A stretch of 63,683 nucleotides of DNA, taken from Marinimicrococcus sp033875255 (GTDB taxonomy: Bacteria; Pseudomonadota; Alphaproteobacteria; Geminicoccales; Geminicoccaceae). The notes under the pieces are model-generated. The model did not search any database. It worked only from the letters and a program-made list of their open reading frames with translations, and was not told the DNA's origin. The DNA lies in the NCBI GenBank assembly GCA_033875255.1, contig JAWZSN010000029.1:1-63683 (forward strand), given 5' to 3'. A program made the position numbers and the translations under genes. Shown piece after piece: positions 49,667 through 60,683 of the stretch (positions are counted from its first letter, which is position 1; each line of letters starts with the position of its first letter).

Positions 49667-50075
49667 GACGGAGTCTCCGATGAATCGACGCGACGGGTTG
49701 GCGTTCAGCGCGCGGCGGACTATGCCCAAGCCCGCCCGGCAAATCCAGCCCGCGTTGGCTGGCACGCCTCCCCTGGGGACAATTCCGGCTTTCCTGTGGA
49801 CAACCCTGTGTATTGATCCGGGTAAGCGCGAAATCCGCCCCTCACTGCCGAGAGAACGCTGCGGAATGCCGCGACTTAGCCGTCTAAGGGCGATGTCAGG
49901 CTTAGCTCAGGATCGACTTGGCGCCGGAGGCGGCCGGCAAACGATTCCCGGCCGGAGCCCCTCGGCACCTCCCGCCGGCGCCCGGGGAGCGTCCGGAAGC
50001 CTGTGCCTGGGCGGCAACAGGGCGCCAGTGGCACGATCGCCGCGCCCATAGATTTAGGCTTGCCGACGCACCAGA

Positions 50076-50091
50076 ACACTATATCTTGTGG
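50076..50091 (+). promoter_or_regulatory. NrdR-box-like site 1
   Basis: ACACTATATCTTGTGG closely matches the 16-bp NrdR consensus (ACAC.ATAT.TTGTGT-like). It lies 212 bases upstream of the nrdJ start. Confidence 0.7.
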
Positions 50092-50106
50092 CTCGCCTCC
50101 CGTGCC

Positions 50107-50122
50107 CCGCAATTTCTCGCGG
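50107..50122 (+). promoter_or_regulatory. NrdR-box-like site 2
   Basis: CCGCAATTTCTCGCGG is a degenerate palindrome of the same length, starting 31 bases after site 1. Three helical turns between sites is the usual spacing for paired NrdR boxes. Confidence 0.55.
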
Positions 50123-50303
50123 ACGGGCGCGCGCTTCGAGATTGTGCGGAAACCGGGGCTTGGGTACACTCAGCATTGATGGCGTCATTAGCTTAGCCTC
50201 TATCAATGTCGAGCCATGGGGACAGGGTTCCCATCAATTGCCCGGCTCGGTTTTCGTTTGACGAACAAGACGAGAACATCTTAGGCTTGATGCCTGGAGG
50301 AGA

Positions 50304-53918
<3,615 letters not shown>

Positions 53919-53930
53919 GGGTGCGCATAG

Positions 53931-53960
53931 CGTCCCGTTGGGCAAGCGGGACGTTTCTTT
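53931..53960 (+). terminator. First terminator after nrdJ
   Basis: A 7-bp stem (CGTCCCG/CGGGACG) with a 9-base loop is followed by TTTCTTT, 13 bases past the stop. Confidence 0.6.
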
Positions 53961-53982
53961 CCTTGTATTCTCCTCCATCGCT

Positions 53983-54012
53983 AAGGCCCGGGTTCGCCCG
54001 GGCCTTTTTTTT
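53983..54012 (+). terminator. Strong second Rho-independent terminator
   Basis: An 8-bp GC stem (GGCCCGGG/CCCGGGCC) with a TTCG loop is followed by eight T. This is the best intrinsic terminator in the window and insulates the ArsR gene from nrdJ read-through. Confidence 0.92.
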
Positions 54013-54065
54013 GTGCACTTTAACCATGTTTCCGGGAATAGAGTTGCAAGACGTAGGAGGAGGTC

Positions 54066-54404
54066 GTGCCCATGCTCTCCATGACCAGCGATCTGGAGCG
54101 CGCCGCCGAGCGCCTCGAGGCCCTCGGCAATCCCACTCGTCTGGGGCTTTACCGGCTGCTCGTGCGTGCCGGCGAGACCGGGCTGGCGGTCGGTGAGCTG
54201 CAGGCAAGGACGGGTGTCGCCCGCTCGACCCTCTCGCACCATCTGCACCGGCTGATCCAGGCAGGGCTCGTCGGCCAGGAACGGCAGGCCACCACGCTGA
54301 TCTGCCGGGCAAGCGACCCGGCGATGCATGAGACGCTGGGCTTTCTCGTCAGGGAATGCTGCGCCGAAGCTCCTCCCGCGGACGCGCCACCGCGCTCCTC
54401 GTGA
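54066..54404 (+). CDS. ArsR-family transcriptional regulator
   Basis: 112 residues. Winged helix: AAERLEALGNPTRLGLYRLL, LAVGELQARTGVARSTLSHHLHRLIQAGLV (recognition helix), and a wing ending TTLICRASD. The C-terminal CC pair (RECCAEAP) could bind metal but is not the classical ELCV motif. The GTG at 54066 follows AGGAGGAGG; an ATG two codons later is an alternative. Its likely target gene next door is not evident, since the following region is a decayed transposase. Confidence 0.85.
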   Translation: MPMLSMTSDLERAAERLEALGNPTRLGLYRLLVRAGETGLAVGELQARTGVARSTLSHHLHRLIQAGLVGQERQATTLICRASDPAMHETLGFLVRECCAEAPPADAPPRSS

Positions 54405-54534
54405 TGGGCCGAGATCGCCACGGCCTTCGGGCTGGGCGGGCCTGGCGACCTCAGCGAGAGCCTGCTTGTTCACCTTTTTCACCTTCGACCGGCCATTGCG
54501 ACGGGGACCGGCCGAGCTTGTCGCCGGGGACACG

Positions 54535-55422
54535 GCGGGTGCCGCGCGATGTGGCCAGGCTGGTCGGCCAGCGCGTGCTCGGCATCACGCTCGGCTGCGA
54601 GGATCCCGTCGACCATGGCGACCTGCGTCGTGATCCCGCCCTCGGGTCCGGATCGGCTAGCGCCAGCCGGCAAGAGCACGGCGAGCTGGCTGGAGGACGC
54701 GCCGCCAGGGCCGGACCGTTCCTGCCACATCGGGCACGATCCCGCCGCCATCGCCGCCCTGCTCGTCGACCTACTCCGCGACGCCCACCAGAAGCCGTCC
54801 GCACGGATCACGCCGGACCCGGACGCGACCGACGATCCGGTCCGCGGCTGTCGCGACGGCTGCTGCTACCTGCCGCCCTACGTGCCCTGCGGCGCCCCCC
54901 TCGCTGCGAAACACCGCGACGCCGGACCCGGACGCGACCGAGGAGGTGGCGCGGATCGTCGGCGGCCTCGCCCGCAACGCCGGCCTCGTCGACCACATCC
55001 ATATCGACGTCGCCGGGCGCACCGGCCGCCCGCCGCTTTGCAGCCGACGACACGGGACCGCTGGAGCCGCAAGCGGCGCGTCGCCGCCAGGGCCGGGTGG
55101 ATGCGCGGGCGCGGCGGGGCCGGCGGCAACCCGCGCTTCGCCGTCACCTCGCCGCCCGCCACCAGGATCGGCGCCCGCGCCCTCTACGAGCGCCTCTGTT
55201 GCGCCCGCGGCGACATGGTGAGCCGTATGAAGGGGAGAACAGCATCAACGGATGCCAGCTCGACCTGTTCGTCGATCGCCCGGTGCTGCCACCAAGCGCG
55301 CCAACCAGCTCCGGCTGCCCGGGATCGGCGCTCAGGCAGACGGCAGCGTCCGTCGCATCCGCGTCGTCATGGCCAGCACATCCCCCCACGCCGACGCTTC
55401 CGCGCTGGCCGACGCCCGATGA
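54535..55422 (+). pseudogene. Decayed IS1380-family transposase
   Basis: No single frame is coherent, but pieces in different frames match an IS1380-type transposase in order: VARLVGQRVLGITLGCEDPV (54545 on), DPAAIAALLVDLLRDAHQKP, DPDATDDPVRG, EEVARIVGG then NAGLVDHIHIDV (an internal deletion has removed the block between), RSWSRKRRV-like RDRWSRKRRVAARAGWM, NPRFAVTSPPATRIGARALY, ERLCCARGDM, QLDLFVDRP and the C-terminal GSVRRIRVVMAS before a TGA at 55420. Multiple frameshifts and deletions show it is inactive. Exact ends were not found. Confidence 0.75.
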
Positions 55423-55626
55423 TGCGCGGCCCCGCCCCAAGCGCCCGCAAACGATCCCCTTGAGGCCACGAGACTACCCTTGACCCCGCCCCTGTAGCCC
55501 ACGGGGCACGGAACCGCGTCCTCGGCGCGCCGAGAGAGCACCTCACCGCGTGCCGACGTGGTCATTCGGAACCATCATGCAGCGCGGTGAGAAAGCCGAG
55601 CCAAGGCGTCGTGGCCTGGGAGCAGC

Positions 55627-56613
55627 TCAGTAGAGGCCGCCCAGCGCGGGCGGCGGGTCCGGCAGCGCGCCGGCCTCGCCCGCGAGCGCCGGCGTCGCAC
55701 CGGTGACCCGCACCGGAAGGCCACGTCTCGCCACCAGCTCGGCGCGCACCGTCTCCCAGTCGACCCGGTCGACATGCTCGCCGGCCCGCGCGCGGATCAG
55801 CGCCTCGTCCTCGGCACTCATGATGCCGGGCCGGGGCGTGAAGGCGTAGGTCTCCTCGAGCTCGTCGAGCTGGCCCAGGTCGGGATGCGCCTCGACATAG
55901 AGCTCGCCCTCGTGCCATCCGGCCTTGAGCGGCTGCTCGACCACCGTCACCGGCGCGCCCTGCGGCACCTTCTCGTAGAGCGACTGCACGCTCGCCGGGT
56001 ACATGCGGATGCAGCCGCGACTCACCCGTCGGCCGACGCCATAGGGCTTGTTGGTGCCGTGGATCAGGTAGGTGGGCCAGCCCAGATAGAGGGCGCGGTC
56101 GCCCAGCGGATTGTCCGGCCCCGGCCCCACCACGCCCGGCAGCTCGGGCCTGTCGCGTCGCGTCTCGGCGGTCGGATACCAAGTCGGATCCTTGGTCTTG
56201 CGCACGATCTTCGTGCTGCCCACCGGCGTGGAGAAGCCCTCGCGGCCGACGCCGATCGCGTGGGTCTCGACGCTCCCGTCCCGCGCGAAGAAGTAGAGCC
56301 GCAGCTCCGACTTGTTGATGACGATGCCCTCGCGCGGCGCGTCGGGCAGGAGATGCGCGCTCGGCAGCACGATGAGCCGGTCGGCGCCGGGAACCCACGG
56401 ATCCACGCCGGGATTGGCGGCGGAGAGCTCCAGGATGCCCAGATCGCGCTGCAGGGCCAGATCGAGCAGGGTCGTCCGGCCGTCGGTGACGTAATAGCCG
56501 ATGGCGCCGATGAGGTCGTCGCGGGCCTGTTCGGCTCGGGCCGGGCGGGCCGCGAAGCGCGGTGCGGCGAGCGCGGCGAGGCCGAGCCCCAGTGCCGTCC
56601 GTCTGGTGATCAT
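55627..56613 (-). CDS. L,D-transpeptidase (YkuD) with N-terminal LysM-like region
   Basis: 328 residues. A Tat-like leader (MITRRTALGLGLAALAAPRF) precedes a LysM-like segment near 40-90 (LALQRDLGILELSAANPGVD, then LIVLPS), and the YkuD catalytic domain follows with His185 in YLIHGTNKPYGVG and the SRGC motif with Cys201. These enzymes form 3-3 peptidoglycan cross-links or attach envelope proteins to it. The C-terminal 80 residues extend past the domain. It lies 106 bases downstream of the Lpp-like gene. Confidence 0.9.
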   Translation of the reverse strand: MITRRTALGLGLAALAAPRFAARPARAEQARDDLIGAIGYYVTDGRTTLLDLALQRDLGILELSAANPGVDPWVPGADRLIVLPSAHLLPDAPREGIVINKSELRLYFFARDGSVETHAIGVGREGFSTPVGSTKIVRKTKDPTWYPTAETRRDRPELPGVVGPGPDNPLGDRALYLGWPTYLIHGTNKPYGVGRRVSRGCIRMYPASVQSLYEKVPQGAPVTVVEQPLKAGWHEGELYVEAHPDLGQLDELEETYAFTPRPGIMSAEDEALIRARAGEHVDRVDWETVRAELVARRGLPVRVTGATPALAGEAGALPDPPPALGGLY

Positions 56614-56719
56614 GGCAGGCTGCGCAGGAAAAAGGGAAAGACAGGCAAGGCCGGTCGGGGTGAGCGGCACCGCAGGCTCGCCCTTGCGGGTCGCCAGCGG
56701 TACCGCTCGAGCTCGAGGA

Positions 56720-56974
56720 CTACTTGCGCAGGCCCTGGCGGAAGATCCGGTCGGCCTTCTCGCCGGCCATCTGCGCGTCCTGGCTGGCGCGCGCCGCATC
56801 GGCAGCGGCCTTCTCGGAAGTGGCCTGGGCGGCGGTGGCCTTCTGGTCGGCCGCCTGGGCCGTGGCGCGGACGCCGGCGATCTCCTGACGGAGCGCGTCG
56901 ACGTCGCCCTTGGTGGCGCAGCCGGCGAGCAGGAGCAGAGGGCCGGCGACGGCCAGCGTGACAAACTTCTTCAT
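56720..56974 (-). CDS. Lpp-like alanine-zipper outer membrane lipoprotein
   Basis: 84 residues. Lipoprotein signal MKKFVTLAVAGPLLLLAGC with lipobox Cys19, then a continuous Ala-rich heptad coiled coil (DVDALRQEIAGVRATAQAA through EKADRIFRQG) and a C-terminal Lys in GLRK. Braun's lipoprotein has the same plan: lipid at one end and a terminal Lys joined to peptidoglycan by L,D-transpeptidases. GAGG is well placed before the ATG. Flanked by two L,D-transpeptidases on the same strand. Confidence 0.88.
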   Translation of the reverse strand: MKKFVTLAVAGPLLLLAGCATKGDVDALRQEIAGVRATAQAADQKATAAQATSEKAAADAARASQDAQMAGEKADRIFRQGLRK

Positions 56975-57109
56975 TGGGACCTCCTAGGGGGAACTCTGGG
57001 TTGACGTAGTCCGTCCTGCATCTATTCCCGCTTGGGTGCAAGGACGGCATCCACGGCAAGCCTGCGGAGTATAATCAGGCTGCTGGCGCTTTGAAGGGGG
57101 CTCAGCGGC

Positions 57110-57652
57110 TCAAGGATAAATCTCGATCGGTGTGCCCGGCGCGACACTTGCCCAGAGGATGTCCATCTCCTGGTTCGTGACGGCGATGCAGCCGTTGGTC
57201 CAGTTGAACATCCAGTGCTCGCTTCCCCACTCGCGCAGCGCCGGGTCGAGCCCGTGGATCATGATCTGGCCACCCGGGCGCACGCCCATCGCCGCCGCAC
57301 GCTGGCGGTCCTCGGGTGCCGGATAGGAGATTCGGATCGCCCGGTAGAAGGCGCTTTCGGCGCGGAACTGGTCGAGCCGGTAGCTTCCCTCCGGCGTACG
57401 GCCGTCGCCCTCGCGCAGCTTGGGACCGGCGGGCTGGAATCCCAGGGCGATGCGAAAGCTGCGCAGCACCTCCCCGCCACGCTGCAGCTCCATCCGGCGG
57501 TCGCGCTTGAAGACGACCAGCCGGTCGCCCCGCGGCAGCGGGCGGGACGGCGGCACCGGCAGGTCCGCCGCAGCCAGCCTCGGCAGGCCGAGCAGCGGCA
57601 GGCCGGCAGCCAGGCGCAGAAGGTGGCGGCGGGTAGTGGAAATGTCGCTCAT
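57110..57652 (-). CDS. L,D-transpeptidase (short YkuD form)
   Basis: 180 residues. A leader (MSDISTTRRHLLRLAAGLPL, twin-Arg TRR) is followed by the YkuD domain: RLVVFKRDRRMELQRGGEVL, IALGFQPAGPKLREGDGRTP near 70-90, MIHGLDP with His133 and WTNGCIAVTNQEMD with Cys155. It stands 135 bases upstream of the Lpp-like gene and 73 bases downstream of the MFS gene. Confidence 0.92.
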   Translation of the reverse strand: MSDISTTRRHLLRLAAGLPLLGLPRLAAADLPVPPSRPLPRGDRLVVFKRDRRMELQRGGEVLRSFRIALGFQPAGPKLREGDGRTPEGSYRLDQFRAESAFYRAIRISYPAPEDRQRAAAMGVRPGGQIMIHGLDPALREWGSEHWMFNWTNGCIAVTNQEMDILWASVAPGTPIEIYP

Positions 57653-57725
57653 CGGGGCACAGGTGGCAGGTCGATCCTGCGATGATACTAGCCGAGCGGC
57701 TGCCCACGCAGAAGTGGCATTTCTC

Positions 57726-58949
57726 TCAGGCCGCTCGTCGTGGCTCGCGTGTTGCAGCAACGGCACCCGCCGCGGTCGCCGCCACCAGGCCGAAGATCGC
57801 CAGGGCCGCCCGGTAGGCCTCGGGGCGGTAGACCCGCGCCCCCTCGACGAGCTCGCCCTGCCAGCCGAGATCGAGGATCAGGCCCATCAGGGTCTGCATG
57901 GCGGCACCGAACAGCAGCACGCTGGTGTTGATAAGCCCCATCACTGTGCCGGCCCGGGCCGCGCCGGACAGATCGCGGCCCAGCCCGAAGGCCGCCACCA
58001 TCGAGCCTGCGGCAAGGCCGGCCAGCGCCAGGATCGGCACCAGCAGGACGAGGGGCGGCTGCGGCACGGCCAGGACGAGGAGCCAGCAGGCGAGCGCGGT
58101 CACGGTGCCAGCCAGCAGCACCGGGCGGCGCCGGCCGAGCCGGTCGGAGAGGCCGCCGCACAAGGGTCCGCCGACCGCCCAGGTAGCCAGCATCAGCGAG
58201 GTCACGAGGCCCGCGCCGGTGCGGTCGAGTCCGTGCACCTGCACCAGGTAGGGCACACCCCAAAGACCTGCGAAGGTCAGCATCGGGGCGCCGATGGCAC
58301 CGGTAGCGACGACCAGCAGCCAGATCTCGCGGCGCCGCAGGATGGCCATCATGTCGGCGAGGAGCGAGCCGTGGCCATGCGCGACGGCGCTGCCGTCGGG
58401 CCGCTCTCTCAAGAAGAGCAGCATGGCGAGCGCCATGAGCAGGCCGGCGCCGGCCACCGCCATCATGGTCGGCCGCCAGCCGAAGGCGGCGATACCGGCA
58501 GCCAGCGGCACCTGGGCGCCGATCGCACCCATGGTGCCGGCAGCCAGCGTCAGCCCGGCCAGAAGACCGAAGCGGGCCGGCGCAAACCACAGGCTGGCGA
58601 TCTTCAGGGTCGCCACATAGGCCACCCCCACCATGGCGCCGATCAGCGCCCGGCCCGTCATCGCCCAGCCGAAGGAGGGCGCCAGCGCGAAGGCCAGTCC
58701 GCCCAGCCCCGCCCCCAGGGCTGCCACCACCAGCATGCGCCGCGGGCCGAGCCGGTCGAGCAGCACGCCCACCGGGATCTGCACTGCGGCATAGGCGTAG
58801 AAATAGGCGGCCGAGAGACTGCCCAGCATGGCGCCGCCCAGCGCGAAGTCGCGCATCAGCTCGCCCACCATCACCGAGGGTGCCACACGCTGGAAGAAAG
58901 CGTAGGCATAGAAGAGCGCACCCAGTCCCCAGGCAAGCCACGCCGCCAT
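57726..58949 (-). CDS. Major facilitator superfamily transporter
   Basis: 407 residues with twelve helices. The loop 2-3 motif is PVGVLLDRLGPRRMLVVAAL and the matching second-half loop is GGLSDRLGRRRPVLLAG. The ATG at 58949 follows GGAGGTGCGGC. Sugar-phosphate or organic-anion symport is usual for this subgroup, but the substrate is unknown. Confidence 0.9.
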   Translation of the reverse strand: MAAWLAWGLGALFYAYAFFQRVAPSVMVGELMRDFALGGAMLGSLSAAYFYAYAAVQIPVGVLLDRLGPRRMLVVAALGAGLGGLAFALAPSFGWAMTGRALIGAMVGVAYVATLKIASLWFAPARFGLLAGLTLAAGTMGAIGAQVPLAAGIAAFGWRPTMMAVAGAGLLMALAMLLFLRERPDGSAVAHGHGSLLADMMAILRRREIWLLVVATGAIGAPMLTFAGLWGVPYLVQVHGLDRTGAGLVTSLMLATWAVGGPLCGGLSDRLGRRRPVLLAGTVTALACWLLVLAVPQPPLVLLVPILALAGLAAGSMVAAFGLGRDLSGAARAGTVMGLINTSVLLFGAAMQTLMGLILDLGWQGELVEGARVYRPEAYRAALAIFGLVAATAAGAVAATREPRRAA

Positions 58950-59054
58950 GCCGCACCTCCGCTCTGACAGGCCGAGCCATAAAGAGCGCCGTGCCGCACG
59001 ACAAGACAGCCCGCCGCACTTCACCTCTCCGCCCGGTTGTCCTACATCCGGGCC

Positions 59055-59897
59055 ATGTCCGAGACCGCCTCCCTCCCGCCGCTTCCCGATCATGTCGAGC
59101 TCTTCAACGAGCAAGGCAGCGCGCCGCTCCTGATACTGTGCGATCACGCCGGCAACCGCGTGCCGCCCGGGCTCGGGGAGCTGGGCCTGGGGCGCGAGGC
59201 GCTGGAGCGGCATATTGGCTGGGACATCGGCGCTGCCGACGCGGCCCGCCGCCTGGGCACGCTGCTCGACGCGCCGGTGCTGCTCGACCACTGCTCGCGC
59301 CTCGTGATCGACCCCAACCGCCGGCCGCTCACCCCCACCTCGATCCCGGCGGTGAGCGACGGCTGCGTGGTACCCGGCAACCGGAATCTCGACGAGGCCG
59401 AGGTGCTGCGCCGGGTGCGCCGCTACTTCCTGCCCTACCACCGCGCCGTCGCCCGGGCGATCGGCCGCTTCCGCCGCCGGGGCCGGGTCCCGGCGATCCT
59501 CTCGGTCCACAGCTTCACCCCCTCGATGCACGGCCAGGACCGGCCGTGGCAGGTGGGCATCCTGTGGCGCCACGACCGTCGCATCGCCGATCCGCTGCTG
59601 GCGGCGCTGAAGGCCCGTGGTGACATCGTGGTAGGCAGCAACCAGCCCTATTCCGGGCTTGACGAGTTCGGCTTCACCGTCGAGTTCCACTGCCAGCGCG
59701 GCCGCCTGCCCCACGTCATGATCGAGCTGCGCCAGGACGAGATCGCGACCGCCGAAACCGCCACCGCCTGGGCCGGCCTCCTCGCCGAAGCCCTGCGCCC
59801 GATCCTCGCCGACGACCGGCTCTACACCTCCTGGACCGGCCCGCTGGCCGACCGCCAGCCCTGGCGGGTGCCTACCGGGCTCATGCACCTGCGCTAG
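59055..59897 (+). CDS. N-formylglutamate amidohydrolase-like protein
   Basis: 280 residues. Family elements: LLILCDHAGNRVPPGLGELG near 25-45, HIGWDIGAADAARRL, RLVIDPNRRP, ILSVHSFTPSMHGQDRPW near 155 and TVEFHCQRGRLPHVMIELRQD near 210, providing the His/Glu zinc set. These enzymes release formate from N-formylglutamate in histidine breakdown, or act on related N-acyl acids. No hut genes are nearby. The ATG at 59055 is preferred over a TTG at 59037. Confidence 0.88.
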   Translation: MSETASLPPLPDHVELFNEQGSAPLLILCDHAGNRVPPGLGELGLGREALERHIGWDIGAADAARRLGTLLDAPVLLDHCSRLVIDPNRRPLTPTSIPAVSDGCVVPGNRNLDEAEVLRRVRRYFLPYHRAVARAIGRFRRRGRVPAILSVHSFTPSMHGQDRPWQVGILWRHDRRIADPLLAALKARGDIVVGSNQPYSGLDEFGFTVEFHCQRGRLPHVMIELRQDEIATAETATAWAGLLAEALRPILADDRLYTSWTGPLADRQPWRVPTGLMHLR

Positions 59898-60683
59898 ACC
59901 AGGCGATAAAGCTCCGCCGGACGGGTTCGAGCTTGCCGCGGCCTCATCGGCCTCAACCCGCGGGAGATGGTACCTGGCGCTATCAACGCCAGCTTGGCGG
60001 CTGTCTCTCGCCGCAAGCGCCCTCCATCCGCTCCGCAGGCGCTGCGCGCGAGTTTTCCCTTCTCCTTCCGCGAGCTCGGGACGACGCTCGGGATCGAGCT
60101 TGCCATCCGTCCATTCTGCGCCGGACGCCGGCCCCGGGGCATGTGCCCGGCGGGCGCATGCGGCCGGTGGACCAGCCACGCCGTCAGCGACCCGGCCTCG
60201 ATCACCAGGCGGCGAAGACCGGGCACCGCCCGCGCACCCGCACCGCCCCTCGCATGCATGGAGATGTGGCAACCTGCAAAAGTGGCCATGGTCGCTCTTC
60301 GTCTGCTCAGCGTATTGCCGGAGCGTGAGCGTCCGGCGCGCTTGCGACCGGCGGCCGAGGAAATTCCTGAACGTCCGCCGTATCGCCGGCCGCTTCCTCC
60401 CTGTCGCCCACGGCATGGGCGCCAGCAGCCTGCCCAGCGGCTTCGGCGTCGCGCCCGAAGTCGCCTGCTCAGGCCGCAAAGCAGCCAGCGGCCGGCGGAA
60501 CAGCCGCTGCAAGCCACCGTCAGGCGTTCGATATTCGATGCGAAACAACCCGTAGGCGATATTACAGCTTGTCATCGTTGTTCGATCACCGCAGAAAGGT
60601 GCCGCAAAGCAGAACGGCGTCGGGGGTGGGCAGCGGAATGTCTTGCCGGGTGCGCTGGCAACATGAACCGGACGAAAGGCAAG
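59898..60683. other. 786-bp stretch without a recognisable gene
   Basis: Open frames exist on both strands but their products are Arg/Ala/Pro-rich, as expected for random high-GC sequence. I could not assemble a transposase or other family from fragments in any frame. It may be a decayed gene or the upstream region of the lipoprotein gene. Confidence 0.4.

Larger units (their letters stand above)
49667..50303. other. 637-bp intergenic region upstream of nrdJ
   Basis: I see no gene here. The region has a lower-GC core near 50040-50100 that holds two NrdR-like boxes. The hexamer TTAGGC/AGGCTT recurs at about 49895, 50056 and 50281. A TGTGGACAA near 49796 resembles a DnaA box with one mismatch. 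The nrdJ start is preceded by TGGAGGAGA. Confidence 0.5.

Noticed and set aside
49785..49815. DnaA-box cluster or replication origin
   Set aside because: Only one near-match (TGTGGACAA) is visible; there is no AT-rich unwinding region or further boxes.
49700..50300. Cobalamin riboswitch before nrdJ
   Set aside because: A GCCACTGG-like string exists on the minus strand near 50020-50030, but the B12-box and the remaining core of the riboswitch are absent on either strand.
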